Shown: piece by piece, positions 47,690 to 57,660 of the stretch | Layout: the number at the start of each line of letters is the position of its first letter | Numbering within the stretch: position 1 is the first letter of the stretch | From: QHWT01 sp963755695 | GTDB taxonomy: Bacteria > Acidobacteriota > Vicinamibacteria > Vicinamibacterales > 2-12-FULL-66-21 | Direction: 5' to 3' | Assembly: GCA_963755695.1 (NCBI GenBank) | Contig: CAVWLB010000010.1 | Span: 1,488,001 to 1,552,000 of the forward strand | DNA length: 64,000 bases | Made by a program: the position numbers and the translations under genes | Notes under the pieces: model-generated | The model's database searches: none | What the model was told of the DNA's origin: nothing | What the model saw: the letters and a program-made list of their open reading frames with translations, nothing else

Positions 47690-48976
47690 CTATACCTTAG
47701 CAATATCCGTGCGCGATTGGGGCGTAGAGCCTTGGGAAGCCGCGTCTGAACTCAAAAGCCTCCGAATGCGGCGCGCAATGCGGTGTGCGCGGGCGGTTCC
47801 GAGGGACGCGTAGACCGGCAACTGAACCACCTGCGCGGCCCGTTCCGCGCCCGGCGTGGGCGGCTGGCTGCCAAACATCGACAAAGTCGAACACACGTCC
47901 ACGTGCAGGGTCTCGATGTCGATGCCCTGTCGAAGCGCGCGGCGGACCAGCTGATCGCGATCGGTCACGTAAACACAATATTGGTAATAGACATGCCCGG
48001 CACCTTCCGGCACTTCCGGCGTCTTCACCCCGGGAAGACTTTTCAGCGCGGTGTCCATGATCGCCGCGTGCGTCCGGGTCGCGCGCGTCCACTCGACGAG
48101 GCGTTCCAATGCCGCCAGGCCGATCGCTGCCTGCACGTTGGTGTATCGCTCGCGATAGCTGTCCGGCATCGGGGAGAGTGGACGGATCTTCTCCCAAAGA
48201 TAGACGTCCGCTCGCGCGTTCCATAGCGAGGCGACAAGGAGGGCGGGATACGCGGTAAACGTAAACACCGATGGACGGCTGAACGTGCGCTGGACCCATC
48301 CGACCCGCAACCGCGTCCGCACGCGCTCGATCGATGGCCACGGCTCCGCCTCAGCCTGCGCCCGAACCCTCCGGAGGATCCGAGGGTCGCGCGAGACCGC
48401 GAGGCCACCGCCATAGGTGTTCAACGGCTTCAACGTCTGAAAACTGAAAAACGCCGCGTCGCCTAGCGTTCCCGCCTGCCGGCCCCGGTACATCGCGCCA
48501 AGCGCATGCGCGCAGTCCTCGACGATTGCCAGCCGGTGCTTCCGTGCGATCTGGACGATCGCGTCCATATCGCACGGCAGCCCATACAAATGCGTCGGCA
48601 CGACCGCGACCGTGCGAGAGCTGACCGCGCGTTCGAACGACGCGGGATCGAGATTGAACGTGCGTGGATCGACATCCGCGAACACCGGCTTCAGTCCTGC
48701 GACGCGCACCATTTCTGGAACCACCCAAAAGGTCAGTGCCGGCAGGATCACTTCCCCACCCGCAGGCAGGTCGAGCGCGTTGAGGATGTAGTAGAAGGCC
48801 ATCCGCCCGTAAGAAGTGCTGACGGCCTCCTCCACTCCAATCCGCGCGGCGCACGCGCGCTCGAATGCCGCGATATCGCCCCCCTCGATCAGCTCACCGC
48901 GTTCCCGGCAGCGCTGCACGATGGTGTCGGTCTCCGGCACCACGCGCGGCCCGTAGCGGCAGACCGCTCTCAGCAT
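47690..48976 (-). CDS. DegT/DnrJ/EryC1 family aminotransferase
   Basis: This is a fold-type I PLP enzyme of 428 residues. It has the N-terminal segment GGDIAAFERACAARIGVEEA, TFWVVPEMVRVAGLKPVFAD, HLYGLPCDMDAIVQIARKHR, IVEDCAHALGAMYRGRQAG and the Schiff-base lysine in FFSFQTLKPLNTYGGG. Family members aminate keto-sugars for surface glycans, though some act on other small molecules. It overlaps the radical SAM gene by seven bases and is followed by the epimerase, giving one operon. Confidence 0.9.
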   Translation of the reverse strand: MLRAVCRYGPRVVPETDTIVQRCRERGELIEGGDIAAFERACAARIGVEEAVSTSYGRMAFYYILNALDLPAGGEVILPALTFWVVPEMVRVAGLKPVFADVDPRTFNLDPASFERAVSSRTVAVVPTHLYGLPCDMDAIVQIARKHRLAIVEDCAHALGAMYRGRQAGTLGDAAFFSFQTLKPLNTYGGGLAVSRDPRILRRVRAQAEAEPWPSIERVRTRLRVGWVQRTFSRPSVFTFTAYPALLVASLWNARADVYLWEKIRPLSPMPDSYRERYTNVQAAIGLAALERLVEWTRATRTHAAIMDTALKSLPGVKTPEVPEGAGHVYYQYCVYVTDRDQLVRRALRQGIDIETLHVDVCSTLSMFGSQPPTPGAERAAQVVQLPVYASLGTARAHRIARRIRRLLSSDAASQGSTPQSRTDIAKV

Positions 48977-50364
48977 GTCACCGTCCTCGACATGATCGCA
49001 CGCTCCTCCCGCTCATGCCGCCGCGCGACGTGACCGTCCGCCCAGCGGACGACGGATCGCACGGGACGCGCCGTCGCGCGCAGCCAGTGCGCCACCAGCG
49101 ATGGACGCATGTAGAAGCGCGTATAGGCTGCGCCGAGCAGAAACCGAAGCTCGCGCGGTGAAAGGTGCGGATGCTCGAAGGTTGGCGTGAAGCCGTCGAA
49201 TCTCTCCCAGTCCGTTTCGTAGATCCGCGGCCCCAGCTGTTTCCACAGCGGGGTCGCGGGGTATGGCGTAAGCAGCTTGAACTGCGCCGCTGATGAATCA
49301 AGCGCGATGGAGTAATCGATCGTGGCGGCAATCGACGCCCAGTCGTCCTGAAGAAACCCGAGGACGTAGAACGCCGCCGTCATGATCCGCCGGCGGCGGC
49401 AATGATCGAGAATGGCACGTTGATGCGGCTCCGGGGTCGGCCGCCGTCCCACCCGCCGCAGAATCTCGGACGACACCGATTCCACGCCGAAGCTGATCGC
49501 CCGAAGGCCGGCGCTGTGCAGCGCGTCGAGCAGTTCCGGATCCAGACGATCGAGGCGGGTCTCGCATTCGAAGCGCAATTCGAGGCCGCGCGCCAGGATT
49601 TCGTCGGCCAGTGCCAGCGCGCGGTCGCGATCGTAGGTGAACAGCGGGTCGCGGAAGATCACATAAGGATTCCGGAACCGGTCGCGCAGTGTCTCGAGCT
49701 CGTCGACGATGTTCGAGACCGAGCGCACGCGGTGTCCGGCGAGAATGCGGTGCGGACAGTAGGTGCAGAACTCCGGGCAGCCGCGGCTCGCCAGCAGCGG
49801 GATTCCACCGCCGTAGGGTCGCGGCGAAAACGGCACGTCGCGGCGACGGCGCTCATCGAGCGCGTCCCACCTCGCAAATGGCAGGGCGTCGAGATCCGGG
49901 GCCGCCTCACTCACGGCGTCGCCGGTCAGCATTTCACCGCGGGCCAGTCGTTCAATCGCCGACTCCGGCTCGCCAATCACCACGAAGTCCGCAGCCGATC
50001 GGAACAGCTGCGGCAGCTTCGACGCCGCGAGGCCGACGAAACCGACGCGCGCTCCCGTTGCCTGTCGCAGTCGATCCGCCCAGGCCGTTTCATGGCGGTG
50101 GTCCACGAGCGAACTGAGGACGATGGCCACGTCCACGTTCACCATCTCGCCACGCGACCAGATCACGTCATGCCCATATCGCGCGAACATCGCTGCGACG
50201 TGAGCAAGTTGCACGCTGGGGACATCGAGAAAACGCCGTTTGAGCTCGCCAATGATTCGGGTCACCCGGGAAAACGGAAGAAGACGGGACCCATACCCGC
50301 CGACGACGGTGTCCTTCGACACGAACCCGTCGCGCGCGGGCAGGTCCACCAGCAATACACGCAT
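48970..50364 (-). CDS. B12-binding-domain radical SAM enzyme
   Basis: The 464-residue protein begins RVLLVDLPARDGFVSKDTVV with a cobalamin-binding-like Rossmann half (VAIVLSSLVDHRHETAWADR, ADFVVIGEPESAIERLA). It then has a radical SAM core with the 4Fe-4S motif SRGCPEFCTYCPHRILAG (CxxxCxxC). SAM contacts follow in ISFGVESVSSEILRRVGRR. Anaerobic-type radical chemistry such as methylation or ring modification is typical, but the substrate is unknown. ATG 50364 (RVLLVDLP) is preferred over 50391. Its place at the head of a sugar-modification operon suggests a glycan or lipid-linked substrate. Confidence 0.87.
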   Translation of the reverse strand: MRVLLVDLPARDGFVSKDTVVGGYGSRLLPFSRVTRIIGELKRRFLDVPSVQLAHVAAMFARYGHDVIWSRGEMVNVDVAIVLSSLVDHRHETAWADRLRQATGARVGFVGLAASKLPQLFRSAADFVVIGEPESAIERLARGEMLTGDAVSEAAPDLDALPFARWDALDERRRRDVPFSPRPYGGGIPLLASRGCPEFCTYCPHRILAGHRVRSVSNIVDELETLRDRFRNPYVIFRDPLFTYDRDRALALADEILARGLELRFECETRLDRLDPELLDALHSAGLRAISFGVESVSSEILRRVGRRPTPEPHQRAILDHCRRRRIMTAAFYVLGFLQDDWASIAATIDYSIALDSSAAQFKLLTPYPATPLWKQLGPRIYETDWERFDGFTPTFEHPHLSPRELRFLLGAAYTRFYMRPSLVAHWLRATARPVRSVVRWADGHVARRHEREERAIMSRTVTC

Positions 50365-50419
50365 GGACACACCCTCCTGCTCGGACCACATCCAGCCCCA
50401 GGGAATGAAGAGAAACCGG

Positions 50420-50965
50420 TCAGGCGAGCGGGGGCGGCGCGCGGCCCGTGGGGGCTACGCGGTACCGGGCAAGAGGGGAAAACGATTCGAAGGGAACGAA
50501 CGATCGAAGAACCAGGGGATCGCGACCGCGTTCGGTCTGCGGGATGACACTGTCGGCGCCGCTTTCGCCAGGTTCCTCGAGAATCCTCGCGCGGGCGGCG
50601 CCCGACAAACGAGGGCCGGGAAGCGCGTCACGCGCCTTTGGCAGCCGCGCGAGGACGAAGTGTCCGCGGCCGGCGTTCCGCCACAGCAGCAGGCCTTCGC
50701 GGATGCTCGACGCCAGGATGTCGAGATCGCCGTCGGCGTCCACGTCGGCGATGACGATGGAAACGAGACGCTCGACGGATCGCAGCAGTCTCGGCCGGAG
50801 CCGCCCGCGCAGCTTGACCGACAAGACAGTGCCGTCAGCCTGATCGGCGATCCGGACGCCATCGATGCGTGCGTCGGGCGGCGCGGCGGGCTTGTCGGCA
50901 GCCGCCGCACACGGAACGGTGAGCAGGGCGAGAAAGACGATCGAGAGGAGGCCGCGGGCCGCCAC
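50420..50965 (-). CDS. Small secreted protein with an FG-GAP/VCBS-like repeat
   Basis: The 181-residue protein has signal ARGLLSIVFLALLTVPCAAA and one clear FG-GAP-type calcium loop, IADVDADGDLDILASSIREG, followed by LLLWRNAGRGHFVLARL. A single such unit cannot form a full integrin-like propeller, so the protein may be a fragment or a small accessory. The C-terminal third is Pro/Arg-rich. It is upstream of the radical SAM gene in the same direction, 55 bases away. Confidence 0.65.
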   Translation of the reverse strand: MAARGLLSIVFLALLTVPCAAAADKPAAPPDARIDGVRIADQADGTVLSVKLRGRLRPRLLRSVERLVSIVIADVDADGDLDILASSIREGLLLWRNAGRGHFVLARLPKARDALPGPRLSGAARARILEEPGESGADSVIPQTERGRDPLVLRSFVPFESFSPLARYRVAPTGRAPPPLA

Positions 50966-51052
50966 AGATCAACAGTAAACCGACCGGGGCCGCACGTCAA
51001 AGACGCTGCGGATCAGCCGGCTCCTGACGCGCCCTGCAAAAAGACTATCCTC

Positions 51053-51077
51053 GGCGGCTCCGAAGAGGCGCCCTACA
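51053..51077. repeat. REP-like hairpin (single unit) downstream of the ADOP gene
   Basis: GGCGGCTC-CGAA-GAGGCGCC followed by CCTACA is the same unit as in 18045-18087. It sits nine bases after the ADOP permease gene in its direction of transcription, in the position of a terminator but without a T run. Confidence 0.65.
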
Positions 51078-51085
51078 GCGCGCGC

Positions 51086-53734
51086 TCATTCCTGCCGAAG
51101 CGCCCTGAGCGGATCGAGGCGCGCCGCGCGACGCGCTGGAAGTGCGCACGCTGCCGCGGCGACGATCAGCAGCAACGTGGCTGTTCCGAAGAAGCTGACG
51201 GGATCCGTCCCGGAGATTCCCACCAGCTGACCGGCGAGCAGCCGCCCCGCGGCAAACGCCAAACCGAGGCCAGCCACGACGCCCACGCTCGCGAGCAGCA
51301 GCCCCTGACGCAGTACGAGCCGGACGATGTCACGGTGCGCGGCGCCGAGCGCCATACGCACTCCGATCTCGCGCGTGCGCTGGGCGACGTTGCAGGCAAC
51401 GACGCCGTAGAGACCGACGACGGCCAGAACCAGCGCCAGAACACCGAACAGACCAAGCAGCGTGCTGGCCATCTTCGGAATGAACACGCTCAGGCGGCGA
51501 TGCTCCTCGAGCGTTCGCACGTCGAACAGCGGAAGCGCCGGATCGAGCGCACGAATCTCCCGCTGCAGTGCCGGAAAGACCCCGAGCGGATTTGTGACGG
51601 TACGCACATGAAGCACCAGGTCGGGACGATAGAGCTGAAGCACTGACACGTACATGTAATTGCGGGGCGCTTCGTTGAGCGCGCTGTACTTGCCGCTTCG
51701 CGCCACGCCGACGACCGTCGCCGGTCCTCGGCCGAACCTGATCGTTCCGCCAATCGCGCTGCGGCCTCGAAAATACCGCTCGGCCATCGTCTCGTTGATC
51801 ACCACGACGAGCGGCTGGTCCTGGGTATCCCGCGCGGTGATGCCGCGGCCCTCCACCAGATCGATCCCCATCGCGTCGAAATAGTTCGGCCCGATGCGGT
51901 TGTAGTACGCCTGCATTTCTTCGTTGGGCTGCGCCGTGTAGCCGTCGACTTCGAAGGACATGTCCGCGCCCGCGCTGATGTCGAGCGGCACGGCAGATGC
52001 GACCGATACCGCACGCACGCCGGGAACCGCCGCCACCCGATCGAGGGCCTGCGCTAGAAACACCCGGCCGCGCGGCTCGTCGTAGCCGCCGGCGAGCAGA
52101 TCGATGGATGTGAGCAGACCTTGTCTGGCAGCGTACCCGGTATCGAAGGACTGCGCACGCGTCAGGCTGCGCAGGAACAGCGCGGCCGATACCAGCAGCA
52201 GCAGGGACAGCGCGACCTGCGAGACCACGAGGCCCTGTCGCAGCCATCCTTTCCCTCCGCCGATGTTGCCCGGCGCGGCGTCTTTCAGCGACGCCGCGAC
52301 ATCGAGACGCGATCCGCGCAGCGCCGGCAGCAGGCCCGACACGATTGCCGTGATCAGCGTCACCGCAATCGTGAACGCGATCACGGTGGGGTTCAGGCCC
52401 GAATGGAACGAAACCGGAAACGGCGTCGGTGGGATGAAGAGCACGAGCATGCGCGACGTCCAGCCGGCGATCACCAGGCCTGCTGCGCCACCCGCCGTGG
52501 CCAGCAATAGGTTCTCGATCAACAACTGCCGCACCAGGCGCCCCCGGCTGGCGCCGACAGCGAGGCGGACGGCCAGTTCTCGCTGCCGTCCGGCCGAACG
52601 TGCCACCAGCAGGCCGGCGAGGTTGGCACACGCGATCAGCAGCACGAGACCGACGACCGCCATCAACGTGCTCATCACCGGCATCAGAAGGCCGCTCGCG
52701 CCGTCCTGCGAGAGCGGCACGGCAAGCAGGCCGCGGCCCTCATTGTCTTGCGGATACGCGGCTGCCAGCCGGCCGGCGGCCACCCGCAGGCCGGCGTTCG
52801 CACGATCGAGCGTGGCATCGCGGGACAATCGTCCGTCCACCTGCAGCCAGGAGTTGCCACGTTCGCCCAGCCGATCCCCGGACATCACCGATTTTTGCAT
52901 GGTGATCGGCACGTAGGCATCGAGCGCGAGGCCCGCAGCCGATCCGTAAAAATCCCGCGGGGCAACGCCGATGACGGTGAACGCCGTGCCGTTGACGGTC
53001 ATCGATCGCCCGATGACCGCCGGGTCCGCGGCGAACACCCTGGTCCACAGCGCGTAAGAGATGACGATCACTGGATCGCGGCCGGGCGCCTGCGCCTCGT
53101 CGACGCGAAAGCCGCGTCCGACCGCCGGGGCCACGCCGAGAAGATCGAAGAAGTTCGCCGTCACCAGCTCGCCGAACACGCGCATCGGCTCCCCGTCGGT
53201 ACGTACGCTCAGGGCCAGGATGCGAAACGCCATCAGGTCGTCGAATCCGTCGACCTTCGCCCTGCGCAGGTCGACGAAATTCGGATAGGAGATCGAAAGG
53301 TTCGTCCGGGTGAGGTGCGTGCCGCGTAGCGCGACCAGCCGATCCTGCTCGACGACCCCGGTCAGCGGATTGAGCAGCACGGTTTCGACCCAGCTGAAGA
53401 TCGTGGCGTTGGCGCCAATTCCGAGCGCGAGGATCAGGATGGCCACGGCGGTGAAAGCCGGACGCCGGACGAACAACCGCCAGGCGAACTTGAGGTCGTG
53501 CAGGATCATCCGAGGGCTCCAACAGGAGAGACGCAGCACCGCCGCGTGCGGAATCGCGCCGGACCATCGGGCGATGAGCAGAAGCGCCGCGACCGGCGAG
53601 CCGCGGCGTTCACGAGCGAGCCAGGCCGAGTAATGCCACAGTTCGGCCCTCCACTGCTCGCGCCAGATGTCGCGATGCGACCGCGGTACCAGCGGTGCCA
53701 GCGCATCGATCAACAGCAGGACACTTCGCAGCAC
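51086..53734 (-). CDS. ADOP-type ABC permease (MacB/FtsX-like, duplicated)
   Basis: This 882-residue protein matches the Acidobacterial duplicated orphan permease family. There is an N-terminal cytoplasmic region of about 80 residues (HRDIWREQWRAELWHYSAWL), then two FtsX/MacB permease halves, each with a periplasmic MacB domain. Landmarks are MILHDLKFAWRLFVRRPAFT, LILALGIGANATIFSWVETV, YALWTRVFAADPAVIGRSMT, LLARLACAN-type helices, and TREIGVRMALGAAHRDIVRL near the end. No ATPase gene is nearby, as usual for this family. The GTG start at 53734 overlaps the padR stop by one base (TAGTG). Expected role: export or mechanotransmission driven by an unlinked ATPase. Confidence 0.93.
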   Translation of the reverse strand: MLRSVLLLIDALAPLVPRSHRDIWREQWRAELWHYSAWLARERRGSPVAALLLIARWSGAIPHAAVLRLSCWSPRMILHDLKFAWRLFVRRPAFTAVAILILALGIGANATIFSWVETVLLNPLTGVVEQDRLVALRGTHLTRTNLSISYPNFVDLRRAKVDGFDDLMAFRILALSVRTDGEPMRVFGELVTANFFDLLGVAPAVGRGFRVDEAQAPGRDPVIVISYALWTRVFAADPAVIGRSMTVNGTAFTVIGVAPRDFYGSAAGLALDAYVPITMQKSVMSGDRLGERGNSWLQVDGRLSRDATLDRANAGLRVAAGRLAAAYPQDNEGRGLLAVPLSQDGASGLLMPVMSTLMAVVGLVLLIACANLAGLLVARSAGRQRELAVRLAVGASRGRLVRQLLIENLLLATAGGAAGLVIAGWTSRMLVLFIPPTPFPVSFHSGLNPTVIAFTIAVTLITAIVSGLLPALRGSRLDVAASLKDAAPGNIGGGKGWLRQGLVVSQVALSLLLLVSAALFLRSLTRAQSFDTGYAARQGLLTSIDLLAGGYDEPRGRVFLAQALDRVAAVPGVRAVSVASAVPLDISAGADMSFEVDGYTAQPNEEMQAYYNRIGPNYFDAMGIDLVEGRGITARDTQDQPLVVVINETMAERYFRGRSAIGGTIRFGRGPATVVGVARSGKYSALNEAPRNYMYVSVLQLYRPDLVLHVRTVTNPLGVFPALQREIRALDPALPLFDVRTLEEHRRLSVFIPKMASTLLGLFGVLALVLAVVGLYGVVACNVAQRTREIGVRMALGAAHRDIVRLVLRQGLLLASVGVVAGLGLAFAAGRLLAGQLVGISGTDPVSFFGTATLLLIVAAAACALPARRAARLDPLRALRQE

Positions 53735-54054
53735 TAGCTCTTTGCTCCTTCGGGCGCGAAGCCGGGCAGCGGCCGAAGCGCCTTGTATTTAGCCAGCACG
53801 ACGCGCAGCGCCGCGGCGCCCGAGGCGGTCAGGGTGAAGTAGCGGCGGGCGGGGCGCCCCTCGCGGTGCGCGGCCGCCTCGTTCTCCCATCGGGATCGCA
53901 GGTAACCATACGATTCGAGACGATCCAGCGTGGGATAGACGGTGCCGCTCGTCAGCCCGGTCGCCTCGATGATGTCGAAGCCGAATTGCTGGCCGGCGGC
54001 AACGGCGTGAAGGATGGCGGCGGCACCGAAACTGAGATTGACGGTCCTGGTCAT
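53734..54054 (-). CDS. PadR-family transcriptional regulator
   Basis: This 106-residue winged-helix protein begins TRTVNLSFGAAAILHAVAAG. It has the PadR recognition region GFDIIEATGLTSGTVYPTLD RLESYGYL and a wing with REGRPARRYFTLTASGAAAL. PadR repressors commonly sit directly upstream of ADOP permease genes and control them. ATG 54054 is preferred; the longer frame to 54081 adds residues without similarity. An imperfect inverted repeat (tatgttggtagccaacata) at 54058-54076, just upstream of the start codon, could be its operator. Confidence 0.9.
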   Translation of the reverse strand: MTRTVNLSFGAAAILHAVAAGQQFGFDIIEATGLTSGTVYPTLDRLESYGYLRSRWENEAAAHREGRPARRYFTLTASGAAALRVVLAKYKALRPLPGFAPEGAKS

Positions 54055-54133
54055 GGCTATGTTGGTAGCCAACATAGCCAATTACGGAGGCCGAGGTCGA
54101 GAAGTTTCAGCCAGCCGTGCGATAATCGAGGTT

Positions 54134-54595
54134 CCGCCGAGAGGGCCAGACGATCGTCGTCCACCGCAAGGTGGAGGGAGGAAAGTCCGAACTCCGCAGG
54201 GCAGTGCGCCGGGTAACGCCCGGTCGGGGTAACCCGAAGGACTAGTGGCACAGAAAACATACCGCCCCGGCGTGCCCGGCTCGCCCGAAGGAGTGGTGGC
54301 GCGACTTGTCAAGAGGCGCCACCACTCCTTTTCAAGTGAGCCGGGTACGCCGAGGTAAGGGTGAAAAGGTGCGGTAAGAGCGCACCGCGCCCGTGGCAAC
54401 ACGGGTGGCAGGCAAAACCCCGCACGGAGCAAGGCCAAATAGGGAAGCGCTAGAGGACGGCCCGTCCGATGCTTCCGGGTAGGCTGCTCGATCCCGTCAG
54501 CGATGACGGGGCTAGAGGAATGATCGTCGTCTGCCGGAGTTCGCCGCAAGGCGGGCGAAGGTGGAACAGAATTCGGCTTACGGATCTCTCGGCGG
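54134..54595 (+). ncRNA. rnpB: RNase P RNA (bacterial class A)
   Basis: P1 pairs CCGCCGAGAG (54134-54143) with CTCTCGGCGG (54586-54595). Diagnostic conserved blocks are all present in order: GAGGAAAGTCCGAACTCC, GGTAACGCCCGG, CACAGAAAACATACCGCC, AGGGTGAAAAGGTGCGGTAA, GGCAGGCAAAACCCC, CCAAATAGGG, AGAGGAATGATCG and ACAGAATTCGGCTTACG. The variable P12 arm is long: it contains a 15-bp perfect stem (aaggagtggtggcgc with its complement) inside an outer cggcgtgcccggct/agccgggtacgccg stem. This brings the RNA to about 462 bases. It is the catalytic subunit that matures tRNA 5' ends. Confidence 0.97.
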
Positions 54596-54657
54596 AGTTT
54601 CCTGCAGAACGTAGGGCGGGGTCACTAGACTCGCCCCAGCCGGTCTTTACATCCCCG

Positions 54658-56048
54658 TCAGCCGTCGTTCTCCTGGGTGATGGCGTACTGCTCGAGCTTC
54701 TTGTAGAGATTGCTGCGCGGCGTGCCGATGACTTCGGCGGTCTTCGAGATGTTCCAGGCGTTCTCGCGCAGCTTCTCGACGAGGAACTGCGCTCGGCCGA
54801 CTCCTTGAACTCGCGCAGCGTGCCGGGCGCGATCGTGCATTGTTGCCGGCTCGGCGCGACGAGGCAGCCGGCTTCGCGTCCATGCGGACGACGTCGCGCA
54901 GATCGTCGACGTCGATGCTGTCGCCAGGGGTCATGATCAAGCAGGCGCTCGACGGTGTTCTTCAGCTCGCGGACGTTGCCCTTCCAGCGCGCCTTCTGCA
55001 TGAACTCGAGCGCGGCCTGGCGTGAAGCGCTGCGGCCGGCGGTTGTTCTCGCGGCTGAACAGATCGACGAAATGCCGCACCAGCGCCGGAATGTCCTCGC
55101 GCCGATCGCGCAGCGGCGGCACGCGGATCGGGATCACGCTCAGGCGGAAGTAGAGGTCCTCGCGGAAGGTGCCCTTCTCGATCTCCGCTTCGAGGTCCTT
55201 GTTGGTCGCGGCGATCACGCGGACGTCCACCTTGATCGTCCGCGCCGAGCCCGAGCCGCTCGACCTCCCCTTCCTGCAGCACGCGCAGGACCTTGGCCTG
55301 CGTCTTCGCGCTCATGTCGCCGACTTCGTCGAGGAAGATCGTGCCGCGGTCGGCCTGCTCGAACTTGCCGATCTGCTTCTCGGTCGCGCCGGTGAACGAT
55401 CCCTTCTCGTGGCCGAACAGCTCCGACTCGATCAGCTCCTCGGGGATCGCCGCGCAGTTGACCTGCACGAACCGCTCGCGGCTGCGCAGGCTGTTGCGGT
55501 GGATCGACCGCGCGACCAGCTCCTTGCCGACGCCGCTCTCGCCGAGCAGCAGCACCGTCGCGTTGGTCGGGCGCCGCGCGCTTGATCGCGTCCCAGATCT
55601 GGCGCAGCGCCGGGCTCTCGCCGACCATCTGGTGACGCGACTTCGACCGCGCGCTTGAGCGATGCGGTTCTCGTCCTGCAGCCGCGTCTGATCGAGCGCG
55701 TTGCGGATCGTGACCAGCACGCGCTCGCTCGCCAGCGGCTTCTCGATGAAGTCGAACGCGCCGAGCTTGGTCGCCTCGACCGCGGTGCTCACCGTGCCGT
55801 GGCCCGAGATGATGACGACCGGCAGCGACTCGTTCGATCTGCCGGATCCGCTGCAGCGCCTCGAGGCCGTCCATGCCCGGCATCTTGATGTCGAGGAACA
55901 CGAGGTCCGGCGCCTCGCGCTCGACGAGCGCCAATCCTTCCGGTCCGCTCGACGCCTCCTGGACGTCGTAGCCTTCGTACTCGAGAATCATCCGCACCGA
56001 CCGGCGGATCTCCGCCTCGTCGTCGACGACCAGAATGCGTGCTTTCAT
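54658..56048 (-). CDS. NtrC-family sigma54-dependent response regulator (several insertions)
   Basis: Domains in order: a receiver (ARILVVDDEAEIRRSVRMIL, phospho-acceptor Asp in LVFLDIKMPGMDGLEALQRI), a AAA+ module with LLLGESGVGKELVARSIHRN, the canonical sigma54 loop GSFTGATEKQIGKFEQADRG, Walker B TIFLDEVGDM, and a Fis-type helix-turn-helix ending NISKTAEVIGTPRSNLYKKL. It therefore keeps the contact loop that the regulator at 30534 lacks. Single extra bases break the frame repeatedly from about 54780 to 55840. The start at 56048 overlaps the degP stop as ATGA. No kinase gene is seen here. Confidence 0.87.
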
Positions 56049-57550
56049 CGAGATTCGTCCACCGTCGCCGGTCACGAACGCGCGCTGACCGAGCGACGGG
56101 TCGTAGCCGTAGAAGGCCAGCACGTCACCGGTGCGCGCCGCCGAGACGAGCCGCTGGTAGTCGGCGACCGAGCGGATCGGCTGGCGGTTGATCTCCATGA
56201 TCACGAACCCGCGGCGCATCGCCGGCACGAACGCGGCGCCGGCGGGATCGACGCGCGTGACGACGACGCCCTGCACCGATGGCGGGAATCGTCCGAGGCG
56301 GCGCGTCGAACCCGGCGTCGAGCTCGCGGACGGTCAGCCCGAGCGGCGGGTCGCTCGGCTCGGCGACCGGCTGCCGGCGGCGGACGCGTCGCCCGGCGAT
56401 TCGTCGGCGTCGCCGGTCTCGCGCGGCGGCCGCTCGGCCAGCTTGACCGTGCGTGCGTCTGCCGGCGGCCGTCGCGCAGCAGGTCGAGCCGCGCCACCGT
56501 GCCGGGCTGGCGCCCGGAGATGTCGCGAATCAGCTCCTCGTTGGTCCAGATGTCGCGTCCCTCGACGGCGAGGATGACGTCGTAGGGCTGCAGGCCGGCG
56601 CGCTCGGCCGGCGAGTCGCTCGCTGACGTCCTGCACCAGCGCGCCGCGCGAGACCGGCAGCTTCAGCGACCGCTGCAGGTCCGGCGTGACGTCGGTCAGC
56701 ACACGCCGATGAACCCGCGCGAGACGCGTCCGCGCGCCTTCAGCTGCGGCAGGATCGCGACCGCCTGGTTGATCGGCACGGCGAACCCGATGTTGCTGGC
56801 GCGCGAGCTGATCGCCGAGTTGATCCCGATCACTTCGCCGCGCGCGTTGATCAGCGGCCCGCCGCTGTTGCCGAAGTTGATCGCCGCGTCGGTCTGGATG
56901 TAGTCGTCGAGGCTCGCGTCGAACAGCTTGCGGCCGATGAAGCTGACGACGCCGACCGTGACCGAGTGCACGTAGCCGAGCGGATTGCCGATCGCGCAGA
57001 CCCACTCGCCGACGCGCAGGTCGTCGGAGTTGCCGAGCGGCGCTTCGGGCAGCTCGGCCGCCGCCGGCCATCTTGAGCAAGCGCGACGTCGATGGCCGGA
57101 TCGGTGCCGACCACTTCGCCGCGCAGCGCGCGGCCGTCGGCCAGCGTCACCGTGATCCGCTCCGCGGCCTCGATGACGTGGTAGTTGGTGAGGATGAAGC
57201 CCTGCGCGATCGATGATGAACCCGCTGCCCGAGCCCTGGCGCGGCATCTCGAAGTCGCGCTGACGGATCGGCGGTTTCGTCGAGACGGCGCCGGTGCGGT
57301 CTCGCTGCCCGGCGCGCGACGCCGCGTCGATGTTCACGACCGCGGCGATTGATCCGCTCGGCGACGTCGGCGAAGTTGACCGACGCCGGCGAACGATCTC
57401 GCCGCCGGGCGTGGGCCGTCCGCGCCCGGGCGCGGTCCGCGGCGCGCTCGAGACCATCGGCGCCGGCGTCAGCCCGCCGGCGATGATCACGCCGACGAGG
57501 AACGCCACCGCCGAGGAGAGCACGACGGTGACGAGCGTGAAGCGGCGCAT
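56045..57550 (-). CDS. DegP/HtrA-type trypsin-like protease with PDZ domains (frameshifted)
   Basis: The protein has a membrane-anchor signal (RRFTLVTVVLSSAVAFLVGV), then a trypsin-like domain with SGSGFIIDRAG, VCAIGNPLGYVHSVTVGVVS, and the catalytic serine in TDAAINFGNSGGPLINARGE. It is followed by one or two PDZ domains; the last ends VVTRVDPAGAAFVPAMRRGF, VIMEINRQPIRSVADYQRLV. It degrades or refolds misfolded envelope proteins. The corrected C-terminus overlaps the response-regulator ATG. Extra bases disrupt the frame near 56280-56700 and 57060-57400. Confidence 0.88.
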
Positions 57551-57554
57551 CTCA

Positions 57555-57660
57555 GCTACCAGCTACCAGTTTCCCAGCTTCCAGCGAGCTACCAGTCTGC
57601 CAGCCGCCAGCTGCAGCCACTTGCTGCGTCGGCTAGCAGCTTCCAGCTGACGGCTGCGGC
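57555..57660. repeat. Phrase-like microrepeat (AGCTACCAG / CTTCCAGC) between ligA and degP
   Basis: Degenerate copies of a 9-11 base phrase (agctaccagctaccagtttc, ccagcttccagcgagctacc, cagtctgccagccgccagct) fill the spacer. They extend into the 3' end of ligA as read here, so the last residues of LigA may be repeat-encoded. Confidence 0.7.

Noticed and set aside
54118..54620. Short ORFs overlapping 54118-54620 on either strand
   Set aside because: The region folds and matches RNase P RNA throughout; the ORFs are incidental.
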